A stretch of DNA of 64,000 bases from Paenibacillus sp. LHD-117 (GCF_030929555.1 NZ_JAVFVT010000003.1:1-64000); one strand, 5' to 3'; positions 1 through 9,838 are shown, counted from the first letter of the stretch. Notes: generated from the letters alone by a model not told the origin. Program-made: numbers and translations.

Positions 1-237
1 TTTTGCAAGCCTTATTTCCGCATACTGGCCCAAGATTCTCTCCATGACCATGTGGCCGGTTTATTCAAGCATAAATTCTCACAATTACCGGTTAATCTCA
101 TGAACTGCATAAGTCATGTTGGAGTCCAAAGAGGTAAAGATATTGCCTTATATGTAAAAATAGAGGGGTTCAGCTTAACCGCTTTAACGTGTATTCTCTA
201 GTAAAGCAAACTCCAACGGATACGCAAATAACGAAAC

Positions 238-285
238 GAAAGCCCTACCGATGTGAATTCATATGCGGTGGGCTTTCCTTTCTTT
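238..285 (+). terminator. Rho-independent terminator of a gene left of the window
   Basis: GAAAGCCC and GGGCTTTC form the arms, extended inward by CCG/CGG, and a T-rich tail (CTTTCTTTT) follows. It would end a transcript coming from the left. The bases before it (1-237) contain no gene I can recognise. Confidence 0.6.
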
Positions 286-307
286 TCGGATCTCGATCCT
301 TAGGCGA

Positions 308-527
308 ATGACGATCAAGCATAGACTGCTTGCCGCGTTCCTCATTACTTCTTTGCTGCCGGTCATTATTGTGGCGTTCAATCGAAACGATTATTGATGG
401 AATCTCTATCCGAGCTTCTTATTTTCGGCGCATCCAGCGGGCTGGAAACCTCAGCAAGGTAGGCGAAGGGACGGAGACGATCATTATACTGCCAATTCTG
501 GTCGAAGAGGGTGGAGATCTTGTATAG
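308..527 (+). pseudogene. Remnant of a YesM-type sensor histidine kinase
   Basis: An ATG at 308 opens a 29-codon frame reading MTIKHRLLAAFLITSLLPVI, which looks like the membrane anchor at the start of a YesM/LytS-like sensor kinase, and it stops at 395. In another frame, 440-527 reads GEGTETIIILP and ends at 527; this resembles the last strand of a histidine kinase ATPase domain. The roughly 500 residues expected between (sensor domain, HAMP, H-box, N/G boxes) are missing. The remnant's stop overlaps the GTG of the response regulator downstream, the usual kinase-regulator layout. I read it as a kinase gene that lost its interior and then drifted. It cannot encode a working kinase. Confidence 0.6.
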
Positions 528-1779
528 AGTGATCATTATCGATGATGAGATGATTGTTCGTCATGCCGTGAAAACCTTGGTACGGTGGGAGAACAGCTGG
601 TTTGAGTATGCGGGATCGGCTTCGAGCGGCGTCAGCGCGCTGGAGCTGGTCGAGCAGATGAACGCGGATATTGTCATCACCGATATCAAGATGCTGGAGA
701 TGGACGGGCTGGAGCTGATCAAACGATTGATGAAGGGCAAATTCGACGATGAAATCCTCGTCTTGAGCAACTATAACGACTTTGAGCTGGTACGCGAGGT
801 GCTCAAGCTGGGCGTCCATGATTATATGCTGAAACTTACCTTGAAGACGGAGAGCTTCATGCAGACATTGGATGAAATAGCCTCCAAGCTGGATGATCGC
901 AGAAGCGCATCGTTTCGGCCGATTGCCGCTGCGCCGTCGCTAGAAGGGGGATATCGAGATCGAATGAGCAGGCAGTTGGAGGAGATCGATCAGGATAACG
1001 TAAGCTTCTTGATCCATGAACAAGCGGAGGCTGCTATGGCGGGGCCTGACGTTTGTTATTATTCCTTTATCGTACGCTGCCAAGGCGAGATTGCGCGAAC
1101 AGAGGAGCTGCGGGACATGCTGGAGAAGCTGGCTGACGGTCTATTGCCCGGTTCCCGCTTAAGGGCAGCCGTTCAGCGCGATCCGGAGCGAGCCTTGCTG
1201 GTCATCGGGTGCCATGCTTCGCAGGCTGTGGCTGCACCCCAAGAGATTACGTGCAAGCTAGGCAGCCTGTCGGATATGTATTATAACGTGCCGCTCGTCA
1301 TTGTGTATGCCCGGATTGCAGTCGGTTTGGCCGAGCTGGCGGCCGAGATAAGCGCGAGCCGGGAGACGGAAGCTGGGCTCCTTCACTCGCGAGCGGGGAC
1401 GAATGCCGCTTGTATCCCGAACCGGGATGCGACGGAAGAGAAAGCGAGTAAGCCGGAGGCCGTCTATAGGAAGGAGGTTCGACAGGCAGTGGCTTACCTG
1501 GAGAAGCATTACACGGAGCGGATCTCAATTGCCGATATCGCGGGTCAGGTCGGATTGTCCGAACCCTATTTATGCCAGATTTTCAAGGCGGAGACGAATA
1601 GCAGCATCGTGACGCGACTCAACGACATCCGGATGGAAAAAGCTTTCGAGCTGTTGGGTACAGGCCGCTATTTGGTGAAGCAAGCGGCGATTGAGGTCGG
1701 GATTTCGGACCCTTTTTACTTCAATCGATTATTCAAAAAGAGATTTGGCATATCGCCAAAAAACGCCATTCGAACCTAG
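511..1779 (+). CDS. Response regulator with AraC-type DNA-binding domain (YesN-like)
   Basis: 422 residues. The N-terminal receiver domain (about 1-120) has the acidic pair D11-D12, a probable phospho-acceptor D58 in VITDIKM and a conserved lysine near 108. The C-terminal 100 residues are a double helix-turn-helix AraC domain (ISIADIAGQVGLSEPYL, then DPFYFNRLFKKRFGISP). YesN-type regulators are usually about 500 residues, so the middle linker here is short. The GTG start overlaps the end of the kinase remnant. Family members pair with YesM-like kinases and control sugar ABC transporter genes, and a permease fragment follows. With the kinase destroyed it is probably an orphan, unless cross-phosphorylated. 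Family is certain, function uncertain. Confidence 0.85.
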   Translation: MEILYRVIIIDDEMIVRHAVKTLVRWENSWFEYAGSASSGVSALELVEQMNADIVITDIKMLEMDGLELIKRLMKGKFDDEILVLSNYNDFELVREVLKLGVHDYMLKLTLKTESFMQTLDEIASKLDDRRSASFRPIAAAPSLEGGYRDRMSRQLEEIDQDNVSFLIHEQAEAAMAGPDVCYYSFIVRCQGEIARTEELRDMLEKLADGLLPGSRLRAAVQRDPERALLVIGCHASQAVAAPQEITCKLGSLSDMYYNVPLVIVYARIAVGLAELAAEISASRETEAGLLHSRAGTNAACIPNRDATEEKASKPEAVYRKEVRQAVAYLEKHYTERISIADIAGQVGLSEPYLCQIFKAETNSSIVTRLNDIRMEKAFELLGTGRYLVKQAAIEVGISDPFYFNRLFKKRFGISPKNAIRT

Positions 1780-1827
1780 ACAATGTTAAGAAGGTCGATC
1801 TTAAAATCGTAATGGCGAAGCAGAAGA

Positions 1828-2319
1828 TTGTCCATCATCACCATAGGAATCGTATATGTTCGTGGCATGAACGATCTGCAGATGCTTGACAATCGTTTCT
1901 GGCTCAGCGCCGTATACGCGGCAGGGAGCATGGCGATCTCCGTTTATTTGCTCATCGGATTTATGAAGTCGATTCCCAGCGAATATGAAGAAGCGGCGAT
2001 GATCGACGGCTGCGGTTATTTCGGCACGCTCTTCCGAATTATCGTACCAATGGCACGTCCGGGAATCATCACCGTCGTTATCTTCGGCTTCTTCGACTTC
2101 TGGAACGAGTACGTGCTGGCGATGACCTTCCTTACCAGCGATCACAAAAAAACGATCCCCGTCGGGTTGTCGAATCTTTTTGAAATCCAACGCTACGCGA
2201 CGGACTGGGGCTCCCTGTTCGCCGGGCTGGTGCTGGTTCTAATCCCGACGATTGTGGTCTACTGCCTCCTGCAGAAGAAGTTGACGGAAGGGATGATGCT
2301 CGGGGGATTGAAAGGTTGA
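1828..2319 (+). pseudogene. Truncated sugar ABC transporter permease (MalG/LplC type)
   Basis: The 163 readable residues match the C-terminal part of carbohydrate-uptake (CUT1) inner-membrane permeases. They include the EAA loop that contacts the ATPase (EYEEAAMIDGCGYFGTLFRI, then IVPMARPG) and the usual ending GLKG. Intact members have about 270-300 residues and six membrane helices; the first 110 or so are gone, and an in-frame stop lies at 1810 just upstream of the similarity. No partner permease, binding protein or ATPase is adjacent. The TTG at 1828 has no convincing ribosome binding site. Best read as a leftover of a transporter operon once controlled by the regulator upstream. Confidence 0.7.
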
Positions 2320-2383
2320 ATCCATTGCTTCTTGCAAAAAGAACAGAAAGCCCTGGAATTGCTAGTTCTCGAAATTCGGAACT

Positions 2384-2421
2384 GAAGCCCCGCCGCTACG
2401 GAATCATTAGCGGGGGGCTTC
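2384..2421. terminator. Hairpin between convergent transcripts
   Basis: GAAGCCCCGCCGCTA pairs with TAGCGGGGGGCTTC around a short loop. It lies between the rightward permease remnant and the leftward yhbH gene and could end both. Confidence 0.6.
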
Positions 2422-2426
2422 ATCAT

Positions 2427-3581
2427 TTACACTTGATTTAGTTTTTTTGAAAAGAAGGTCGTTAAAGCTTTAAAAACCTCACCTTTCTCTTTAATAATTG
2501 AATACATAAACTTCTTATCTTGAATGTGTTTGTAGGCCGACATTAACGTACTGCTTCGATTATACTGGTTAACCTCTCCATAGCCGAACATATTGCAGCG
2601 TTCCATCAATTGCGAGATCAACCGAACGCAGCGTTCGTTATCCGAGGTTAAATTATCGCCATCCGAGAAGTGGAACGGGTAAATGTTCCATGCGGCGGTC
2701 GGATACCTGCTGTCGATGACATCCAGCGCTTTTTGGTACGCGGAGGAGCAGATCGTACCGCCGCTCTCGCCACGTGTAAAGAATTCTTCTTCCGTCACTT
2801 CTTTGGCTTCAGTATGGTGGGCGATATAGATGATCTCTACATGTTCATATTTGCGGCGAAGGAAGCGGGTCATCCAGAAGAAGAAGCTGCGGGCGCAATA
2901 CTTTTCGAACGAGCCCATGCTTCCTGATGTGTCCATGAGCGCGAGGATAACAGCATTGGATTGAGGCTTAACGATCTCGGTCCACGTTTTGTAACGAAGG
3001 TCATCCGGCGAGATACCGCCTATGCCAGATATACCTGCATTGGCGTTACGACGAAGGTTTTCGATTAGCGTCCGTTTCTTATCGATATTTGACATGATTC
3101 CTTTTTTTCGAATGTCGGTAAAGACGATTTCCTTTGTCTGCAGCTGTTCCTTTTGTTTTTGCTCCAAATTCGGCAATTCGAGCTCTTCGAATAACATATC
3201 CTCTAATTGGTCGATGCTGATCTCCGTATCGACTAAATCCTCGCCTGGTTGATCGCCGGCGTCTTTTCCTTTGCCGGGTCCTTTAGTTGCTTGTGGATCG
3301 ACCCCAAGGACGTCCCCTACTTGAGATTCGCCGTCGCCTTGTCCGACGTGCTGCTTTTTATTGTAGTTATAAATAAAGTGGGATTCGTCGAGGCTTTTAA
3401 TGGGGACTTTGACGGTTTTGCGACCGTCGGACAATACGATGCTTTCGTCAGAGACAAGATCGGGGAGGTTCTTACGGATCGCTTCTTGCACCTTCTGCTG
3501 ATGACGAGCCTGATCCGAATATCCTTTGCGGTGAAGCGACCAATCCTCCCGAGAGACAATAAAAAGCTTTTCCGAAGCCAT
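2427..3581 (-). CDS. yhbH: YhbH family protein (UPF0229/DUF444), full-length copy
   Basis: 384 residues, the usual family length. The N-terminus ([14 protein letters not shown]), the VGQGDG segment and a C-terminal von Willebrand A-like domain beginning at DTSGSMG (about 217-223, a metal-binding MIDAS motif) all mark YhbH. In Bacillus subtilis yhbH is a sporulation gene, and relatives (E. coli YeaH) are genetically linked to PrkA kinase and SpoVR; neither partner is in this window. The ATG has a good AGGTGATG site. A truncated paralogue lies 27 bases upstream on the same strand, so both may be on one mRNA. The molecular role of the family is not settled. Confidence 0.9.
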   Translation of the reverse strand: MASEKLFIVSREDWSLHRKGYSDQARHQQKVQEAIRKNLPDLVSDESIVLSDGRKTVKVPIKSLDESHFIYNYNKKQHVGQGDGESQVGDVLGVDPQATKGPGKGKDAGDQPGEDLVDTEISIDQLEDMLFEELELPNLEQKQKEQLQTKEIVFTDIRKKGIMSNIDKKRTLIENLRRNANAGISGIGGISPDDLRYKTWTEIVKPQSNAVILALMDTSGSMGSFEKYCARSFFFWMTRFLRRKYEHVEIIYIAHHTEAKEVTEEEFFTRGESGGTICSSAYQKALDVIDSRYPTAAWNIYPFHFSDGDNLTSDNERCVRLISQLMERCNMFGYGEVNQYNRSSTLMSAYKHIQDKKFMYSIIKEKGEVFKALTTFFSKKLNQV

Positions 3582-3608
3582 TTCATCACCTCATTTATTC
3601 TTAGTTAA

Positions 3609-4292
3609 TTATGCCGCACCCATCGAGCCGGACGTATCCATCATCGCCAGAATGACGGCGTTGGATTGCGGCTTGACGATTTCTTCCCACGTCTTGTAAC
3701 GCAGATCGTCCGGGCTTATCCCGTGGATGCCGGGATTGCCGGAGGTCGCGTTGCGCCGCAGGTTTTCGATGATGGTCCGTTTCTTGTCGATGTTGGACAT
3801 GATGCCTTTCTTGCGAATGTCGTTGAACCGGATTTCCCGCGTCTCCAGCTGATCTTTATCCTTGTTTTTCAGGAACGGCAGCTCGAGCTCCTCGAACAGC
3901 ATCGTCTCCAGCTCCGCAAGCGTAACTTCCGCTTCGATGACGTCTTCTCCCGGCTGATCGCCGGCGGTTTCGCCTTTGCCGCCTTTTTTCGAAGCCTGCG
4001 GATCAACCCCCAGCACGTCGCCCACCTGGCTGTCGCCATCCCCTTGGCCGACATGTTTGTTTTTGTTGTAGTTATAAACAAAGCGGTATTCATCCAGGCT
4101 CCGAATCGGTACTTTGATGACCTGCTTGCCGTCAGACATGACTATGCTTTCCTCAGATACGAGATCCGGCAAATTTTGTTTGATCGCCTCCCGTACCTTT
4201 TGCTGATGACGGGCTTGATCCTGATACCCCTTGCGATGCAATGACCAATCTTCCCGTGACACGATAAACATGCCTTTGTCCGCTTGACTCAT
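3609..4292 (-). CDS. Truncated YhbH paralogue lacking the VWA domain
   Basis: 227 residues, aligning along its whole length with the N-terminal 60% of the neighbouring yhbH product. It stops right after DTSGSMG plus two alanines, so it keeps the first MIDAS strand but lacks the rest of the VWA-like domain. The frame is open without internal stops, has its own ribosome binding site (GAGGAGGTG) and differs from the intact copy by many conservative changes. This suggests an old duplication with some coding constraint rather than a fresh assembly error. It could be a stable N-terminal fragment with a role in regulating YhbH, or a gene in decay. Confidence 0.7.
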   Translation of the reverse strand: MSQADKGMFIVSREDWSLHRKGYQDQARHQQKVREAIKQNLPDLVSEESIVMSDGKQVIKVPIRSLDEYRFVYNYNKNKHVGQGDGDSQVGDVLGVDPQASKKGGKGETAGDQPGEDVIEAEVTLAELETMLFEELELPFLKNKDKDQLETREIRFNDIRKKGIMSNIDKKRTIIENLRRNATSGNPGIHGISPDDLRYKTWEEIVKPQSNAVILAMMDTSGSMGAA

Positions 4293-4490
4293 TTCGGAGC
4301 ACCTCCTCGCTGAATTCTTTGTTAATAATCAATATATTCAGGTGACGGGCGGTTATGTGAACGAAATTAGTCCAATTCTAGCAAATGATACCGAAATGCT
4401 CCGTTCTGGCGACCTGCGCCACAGGGTGATAGAATAATAGAAAGAGTCTGCGTAGGACGCGAGGCCGAAGCCGCGCGCAGGGAGGGTATC

Positions 4491-5657
4491 ATGAAATTAT
4501 TCCATACTGCCGACTGGCATCTTGGCAAGCTGGTGCACGGCGTATATATGACGGAGGACCAGCGATACGTACTGGGGCAATTGATAGAGGCGATCCGCGA
4601 GGAGAAGCCGGACGCGCTCATTATTGCGGGAGATTTGTATGATAGGGGGGTGCCGCCGACCGAAGCGGTAGAGCTGCTGGACGAAGTGCTGGAGACGATC
4701 GTGGCTGAGCTTGGCACGCCGGTGCTCGCCATTGCCGGCAATCACGACAGCCCGGACCGGATTAGCTTCGGCTCGGCGCTGATGGAAGGACGCGGGCTGC
4801 ATTTGGCGGGGCAGTTGCGGCGGGAGATGAAGCCGGTCGTGCTGCGGGACGCGCATGGCGAGGTTCACTTCCATCTCGTGCCGTACGCGGATCCCGCGAT
4901 CGTGCGGCATGCGCTGGGCGACGAGGGCATCCGGACGCATGACGACGCGATGGGGGCGGTCGTGGCGCGGATGGAGCTTGCCGAAGGCTCGAGACATGTG
5001 CTGGTCGGACATGCCTTCGTAACGCCGTCCGGCGAAGCGGCGGACAATACGAGCGATTCCGAGCGGCCGCTCGCGATCGGGGGGGCGGAGCATGTGAGCG
5101 CGAGTCATTTTGCGCCGTTCCATTATACCGCTCTCGGCCATCTGCATCAGGCCCATTACGTCCGCAGCGAGAAGATCCGTTACGCCGGTTCGCCGCTGAA
5201 GTATTCCATCTCGGAGGAGCGCCATGCCAAAGGGTATCTTGTCGTCGAACTGGACGGTTCCGGCGGCGTTACGGTAGAGAAGCGGGAGCTGAAGCCGCTG
5301 CGCGACTTGCGCAGAGTCGAAGCGTCGATCGAGGAGCTGGAGAAACATCCGGTGAACGATGATTACGTGTACGTCACGCTGCTGAACGACAATCCCGTTC
5401 TGTTCCCGATGGAGAAGGTGCGGGCGGTCTATCCGAACGCCATGCACGTCGAACGCAAGGTTTCCCTTGCGAGAATCGAAGGCGGAGCAACCGGTGAAGC
5501 GGCTGCCGGCGGCGCTGGACGCAAGGAAACGGATCCCGTCCGGCTGTTCGCCGACTTCTACATGGAGGTCAAAGGACAGGAGCTTTCGGAGGAGAAGCGG
5601 GCGTTGTTCGCCGCAGCGTACGAAGCGCTCCGGCGCGAAGAGGAGGGCGTTTCATGA
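4491..5657 (+). CDS. sbcD: Exonuclease subunit SbcD (Mre11 family)
   Basis: 388 residues. All calcineurin-type phosphoesterase motifs are visible: HTADWHLGK (D8, H10), GDLYDRG, GNHDSPDR, VGHAFV and GHLHQ. SbcD is the metal-dependent nuclease of the SbcCD (Mre11-Rad50-like) complex that opens hairpins and trims DNA ends in the cytoplasm. The ATG follows GGAGGG at a good distance. Its stop overlaps the start of sbcC (ATGA), so the two are translationally coupled. The gene diverges from the yhbH pair. Confidence 0.97.
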   Translation: MKLFHTADWHLGKLVHGVYMTEDQRYVLGQLIEAIREEKPDALIIAGDLYDRGVPPTEAVELLDEVLETIVAELGTPVLAIAGNHDSPDRISFGSALMEGRGLHLAGQLRREMKPVVLRDAHGEVHFHLVPYADPAIVRHALGDEGIRTHDDAMGAVVARMELAEGSRHVLVGHAFVTPSGEAADNTSDSERPLAIGGAEHVSASHFAPFHYTALGHLHQAHYVRSEKIRYAGSPLKYSISEERHAKGYLVVELDGSGGVTVEKRELKPLRDLRRVEASIEELEKHPVNDDYVYVTLLNDNPVLFPMEKVRAVYPNAMHVERKVSLARIEGGATGEAAAGGAGRKETDPVRLFADFYMEVKGQELSEEKRALFAAAYEALRREEEGVS

Positions 5658-8600
5658 AGCCGTTGAAACTAACGATGACCGCTTTCGGACCGTACCGAGA
5701 TGCGGAGAGCATCGACTTCGCCCGGCTCGGCGATCGCCGGCTGTTCGTGATCTCCGGCAATACCGGCGCGGGCAAAACAACGATTTTCGACGCGATCTGC
5801 TTCGCGCTATATGGCGCCGCCAGCGGGGAAGACCGTGCGGATTCGCGGATGCTGCGAAGCCACTTCGCGGACGACGAGACGCATACGTCGGTCGAGCTGG
5901 ACTTCGAGTCGGGAGGAAAACGATATCGGGTGTTCCGCCAGATGAAGCACCGCAAAGGCGCGAACAAAAGCGAGACAGGCGAGAAAACGGAGCTTTACGC
6001 CTTCGAAGGTGAGGAGACGGTTCCCGCTGTCGACCGCTTCATGACGACCGAAGTGAATGCGAAGCTGCTGACGATCATCGGCCTGACGAAGGAGCAATTC
6101 AGCCAGATCGTGATGCTTCCGCAAGGGGAATTCCGAAAGCTGCTTACTTCGGATACGGATAATAAAGAAGATATTCTTCGGCGCATCTTCCGAACGGAGC
6201 TGTACGAGAAGCTGGAGGCGCGCTTCCAGGCTCGCCACCGCGAGCTTGCGGACGACTTGAAGGAAGCGCGCGCGGCAGCGGCGGCTGTCATGCGCCAAGC
6301 CGGTGATGCCTTGCCGATGCGCGAACAGAGCGCTCTGGCGGCAACGTTCCGACAAGAGAGCTACAATGCAGTTCAGATGCGGGACGCGCTCCGGGAAGAA
6401 GCCGACTTTTACGGCGAGCAAGCACAGCTCGCGGCGCTTCGTAAGAGCGAGCAGGCGGCCGGGCTGGAGGCGCTCCAAGAGAAGCTGCGTGCAAGGCTGG
6501 CGCTTAATGCGAAACACGAGGAGCTGGCGGCCAAGCGGAGGCAGGGAGAGGCGCTTGCCAGCCGTCAGTCCGAGATTGCGGGCCTGGAGCGTGAGCTTGC
6601 GCTATCATCGCGAGCGGCGGGTCTGGCACCGTACGAGGAGCAGTCTAGCGCTGCGGAAGCGACTTTGGCCGCTAGGCGCGAATCGCTAAAGCAGAGACAG
6701 GAGCAGTTCTCGCTCGCCGAGCGCGAATATGCGGACGCGTCGGCAGCACATCAGGCGGAAGCGGAGAAGGAACAGGCGCGGCGGGAAGTCGAGCTCGAGC
6801 TTCACCGGCTTGCCGAGCTGGCGCCCATCGTGGATTCGCTTGATGCGCAGCGGGGGGCGATCGAAACGTTGAAGCGGCGCGAGGGACAGGCGCTTGCGAA
6901 GCTCGCGACTGCCGGTCAAGCACTGGCGGATCGCAAGGAATGGAGGCAGCGCGCGGCGGCGGAGCAGCAAACCTCCGAAGCAGCGGTTGCGAACTTGTCT
7001 CATAAGCTCGAAGAGCTCGGCAAGCTGGAGCGGCAAGGCAAAGGCGTGAAGCGGCTGTTGGAGCTGACGGCCGATATTCGGCGCTGGCTGGAGTTGGAAA
7101 GCGATGGCGAACGCGCTTTGGAATCGGCGAAGGCGCAAGTCTACGCCCTTGAACGTCGCTGGATCGAAGGACAGGCCGGTCTGCTGGCCGTGCATCTGCA
7201 TGACGGCGAGGCTTGTCCGGTTTGCGGCAGCGAGGCTCATCCCCTGAAGGCCGGGATGCCGGAGGATATGCCTTCGAAGGAAGAGCTCGAGCTCGCGAAG
7301 GAAACGCTCGCCGTCGCCCAGCGGGAGCTTCTAACGGCCAAGGTACAGGCCGCCGCCGCTTCGGGCGCGCAGCAGCTTGAGATCGCGGAGCTTGGCGAGT
7401 TTCTGCCGGCTTCGGCGACCGCGGTATCGGATGAGCCGGAGCAAGCCGCTGCTTCGCTGCAGCAGCTTCAATCAGATCTGCGATTGGCGTGGAAGAGCCG
7501 GAAGGAAGAGATCGACGGACTGAAGGCAATAAGCTCGCGGCTGGAGCAGCTTCGGTCGCAGCTCGGGGAATATGACCGGGAGATTGAAGCGCTGGAGACG
7601 GAGATGGACAAGCTGCGATCCGAAGCGCAGGCGATAGCGATCGAATACGCGGCGAGCCATACGTCTCTTCAGAAGGAACTGGACCGGATTCCGGAAGCAT
7701 GGCGCCATCCCGTAACGCTTCGCACCAGGCTTGAGGAACAGAGCCGCCGGCAATCGGAAATGGCTCGCGCTTGGCTCGCTGCGCAGCACCGGCTCCAAGC
7801 CGCGTCGGCGGGTCTAGCCGCCACCAAAGCCTATTCGGAGCAGGCCGCGGGTCTGCTTGAGGAAGCGGAGCAGGCAGCCCGCGATACGGCCGCGCGGCTG
7901 ATGACGGAGCTGGACAAAGCCGGATTCGCATCAGCTCAAGCCTATCGGGAGGCCGTGCGCACGGACGCGCAGCGGGAGCGCCTGACGGAAGAGACGGCGA
8001 ATTACCGCATGTCGGTTGCGACGGTTGCGGAAGCCGTATCGGTGCTCGAAACGGAGCTTCGCGATACCGCCTGGAAGGCGGCGGATGATTTGCTCGGGGA
8101 AATCGCGCATGCGAAGCGGCTGCACGAAAACGCGATCGCGGAGGAGCAAGCCGCCGCGCGTTACGGCATGGAAGCGAAACGTCTGGCGGCTTCCGTGGAA
8201 CGGGCGGCATCGCAGGTCGGGGAGCTGGAAGCGAAGCTGGAGCAGGTACTGGACATCTATGCGATGATGAAAGGCGACAACGCGCTCAAAATATCGTTCG
8301 AGCGTTATATTCTGATCGAATATTTGGAGCAAATCGTGGCGATGGCGAACGTAAGGCTGCAAGAGCTGTCAGGCGGGCAGTTCCAGCTGCAGCGTAGCGG
8401 GAGGCTTGAGACGAGGGGCAAGCAGAGCGGACTCGGGCTCGACGTATACGATGCGTATACCGGGCAGAACAGGGACGTCAAGTCGCTGTCGGGCGGCGAG
8501 AAGTTTAACGCGTCGCTTTGCCTGGCGCTGGGGATGACGGACGTGATCCAGTCCCATCAAGGCGGCGTTTCCATCGAGATGATGATGATCGACGAAGGAT

Positions 8601-8782
8601 TCGGCTCGCTGGACGAGGAGTCGCTTCATAAAGCGATCGCAGCGCTTGTCGATCTGCAGCGCGCGGGGCGGATGATCGGCGTCATCTCGCATGTGCAAGA
8701 GCTGAAGGAAGCATTCCCTGCCTGCTTGGAAGTGAACAAGACGAAGGAAGGCTTCAGCCGGACCTCGTTCGTGCTGAAGTGA
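5654..8782 (+). CDS. sbcC: Exonuclease subunit SbcC (Rad50-like SMC ATPase)
   Basis: 1042 residues, the expected size. Walker A is at 35-43 (GNTGAGKTT). Long Glu/Arg/Ala-rich coiled coils follow, interrupted by the zinc hook CPVCGSEAHP (C521, C524). The C-terminal ATPase half has the ABC signature LSGGEKF near 945 and Walker B MMMIDEGFGSLDEE near 976. SbcC uses ATP to clamp DNA for SbcD. Several long open frames run antisense through this GC-rich coiled-coil gene, but they have no domain content and are composition artefacts. Confidence 0.97.
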   Translation: MKPLKLTMTAFGPYRDAESIDFARLGDRRLFVISGNTGAGKTTIFDAICFALYGAASGEDRADSRMLRSHFADDETHTSVELDFESGGKRYRVFRQMKHRKGANKSETGEKTELYAFEGEETVPAVDRFMTTEVNAKLLTIIGLTKEQFSQIVMLPQGEFRKLLTSDTDNKEDILRRIFRTELYEKLEARFQARHRELADDLKEARAAAAAVMRQAGDALPMREQSALAATFRQESYNAVQMRDALREEADFYGEQAQLAALRKSEQAAGLEALQEKLRARLALNAKHEELAAKRRQGEALASRQSEIAGLERELALSSRAAGLAPYEEQSSAAEATLAARRESLKQRQEQFSLAEREYADASAAHQAEAEKEQARREVELELHRLAELAPIVDSLDAQRGAIETLKRREGQALAKLATAGQALADRKEWRQRAAAEQQTSEAAVANLSHKLEELGKLERQGKGVKRLLELTADIRRWLELESDGERALESAKAQVYALERRWIEGQAGLLAVHLHDGEACPVCGSEAHPLKAGMPEDMPSKEELELAKETLAVAQRELLTAKVQAAAASGAQQLEIAELGEFLPASATAVSDEPEQAAASLQQLQSDLRLAWKSRKEEIDGLKAISSRLEQLRSQLGEYDREIEALETEMDKLRSEAQAIAIEYAASHTSLQKELDRIPEAWRHPVTLRTRLEEQSRRQSEMARAWLAAQHRLQAASAGLAATKAYSEQAAGLLEEAEQAARDTAARLMTELDKAGFASAQAYREAVRTDAQRERLTEETANYRMSVATVAEAVSVLETELRDTAWKAADDLLGEIAHAKRLHENAIAEEQAAARYGMEAKRLAASVERAASQVGELEAKLEQVLDIYAMMKGDNALKISFERYILIEYLEQIVAMANVRLQELSGGQFQLQRSGRLETRGKQSGLGLDVYDAYTGQNRDVKSLSGGEKFNASLCLALGMTDVIQSHQGGVSIEMMMIDEGFGSLDEESLHKAIAALVDLQRAGRMIGVISHVQELKEAFPACLEVNKTKEGFSRTSFVLK

Positions 8783-8791
8783 GCAAAAAAT

Positions 8792-8829
8792 ATTCCCCTC
8801 GCTGTCTCTTCCGGGACGGCGAGGGGAAT
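8792..8829 (-). terminator. Terminator at the sbcC / membrane protein junction
   Basis: ATTCCCCTCGC pairs with GCGAGGGGAAT. Read leftward the hairpin is followed by TATTTTTT, so it best fits termination of the leftward gene at 8893; it may also stop the sbcC transcript. Confidence 0.7.
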
Positions 8830-8892
8830 GCTGACCGCATAAGAATGGATACCTTTCCGAGCAGCCTCTTGCTCTTGAGCGTATAGGCTCCG

Positions 8893-9390
8893 TTAAACGG
8901 CGTTCATGGCGCCGATGGCGAAGGACGCGATGAACAGTCCGACGGTTCCGAGCAGGATAAGCGCGTTCAAGACTAGCCCGATCACGCCGAACGTCTTGCG
9001 GCGCAGCTTGGACGCGACGCCGATAATGCCGAGGATGAGCCCAACGAACGCGAGGGCAATCGAGGCAAGCATCATCAGGCCGGCGGCCATGAATCCCATG
9101 ATCGCGCCGCCGAACTCTTCTGATTCCAGCAGCTCGGTGCCCATCTCGGCTTCTTGTCCTTCTTCATAGGTCTGGGTAATTCGCTCGATCTCGGTCAGCA
9201 TGGATTCGTCATCCATCATCCCGGACACGTTCGTGGCCGCGATGATAATTCCGATGACGATGAGCAGCAGCGCGACAAGAGAGATGACGAACGAGGCGAT
9301 GCCGAGGCCGGAATGCTTTAAAGGCCCTTCTTGGTGAGGAGGAGGGCTGCTGAATGCTTGCTCAGTGTAGTGATCGTTGCTATCGGTCAT
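8893..9390 (-). CDS. Small membrane protein with polar N-terminus
   Basis: 165 residues from the ATG at 9390, chosen because AGGAG lies ahead of it. The first 28 residues are polar and proline-rich (PPPHQEG). A hydrophobic segment at about 30-52 is followed by an acidic loop, then two more hydrophobic stretches separated by KLRRKT. This matches the general pattern of DUF4190/DUF4064-like membrane proteins of Firmicutes, but I cannot assign a family firmly. It is divergently transcribed from the DUF423 gene with a 64-bp intergenic space. Function unknown. Confidence 0.75.
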   Translation of the reverse strand: MTDSNDHYTEQAFSSPPPHQEGPLKHSGLGIASFVISLVALLLIVIGIIIAATNVSGMMDDESMLTEIERITQTYEEGQEAEMGTELLESEEFGGAIMGFMAAGLMMLASIALAFVGLILGIIGVASKLRRKTFGVIGLVLNALILLGTVGLFIASFAIGAMNAV

Positions 9391-9454
9391 AATTCTAGTC
9401 TCCTTTAGTGATGATGCGAAAATTATACAGGAAAATGGAAGGAATGAACATATC

Positions 9455-9838
9455 ATGTTTCCAGCTTATTTTGTGATCGGCGCAATTAATGCCGCGCTAG
9501 CCATCGCTTTGGGCGCATTCGGCGCCCACGGATTGGAAGGACAGATTTCCGAGCATTACTTGGACGTATTCGAAACCGGAGTCAAATACCATATGTACGG
9601 CGCTTTGGGGCTTATGCTGATCGCATTGATGGACAAGGTCGCGGGCGGCGGAAAATATGCGCAAATCGGCAGCAGGCTGATTCTGGCCGGCATGGTCATT
9701 TTTAGCGGCAGCCTTTATGTGCTTGCGGTAACGAGCTATTCGAAGCTGGGCATGATTACGCCGATCGGCGGAGTTGCCATGCTAGCGGGATGGGGGTTCG
9801 TCATCGCGGGCGTAGTGAAAAAGTCAGGGAATAAATAG
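9455..9838 (+). CDS. DUF423 family membrane protein (YwdK-like)
   Basis: 127 residues with four hydrophobic segments. The opening GAINAALAIALGAFGAHGLE and FETGVKYHMYGALGL are typical of the DUF423/YgdD/YwdK family, small integral membrane proteins of unknown function. The start was set at the ATG at 9455, preceded by GGAAGGA; a longer in-frame extension exists but would overlap the divergent promoter. No partner gene is evident. Confidence 0.88.
   Translation: MFPAYFVIGAINAALAIALGAFGAHGLEGQISEHYLDVFETGVKYHMYGALGLMLIALMDKVAGGGKYAQIGSRLILAGMVIFSGSLYVLAVTSYSKLGMITPIGGVAMLAGWGFVIAGVVKKSGNK

Noticed and set aside
1..201. Open frame running in from the left edge and ending in TAG at 199-201
   Set aside because: Its 66-residue translation shows no family resemblance, and a frame this long is expected by chance in this AT-richer patch. 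Without the upstream sequence I cannot call it a gene.
6672..8210. 512-codon open frame on the minus strand inside sbcC
   Set aside because: Pro/Arg/Ala-rich translation without domains, fully antisense to a clear coiled-coil gene; a product of codon composition.
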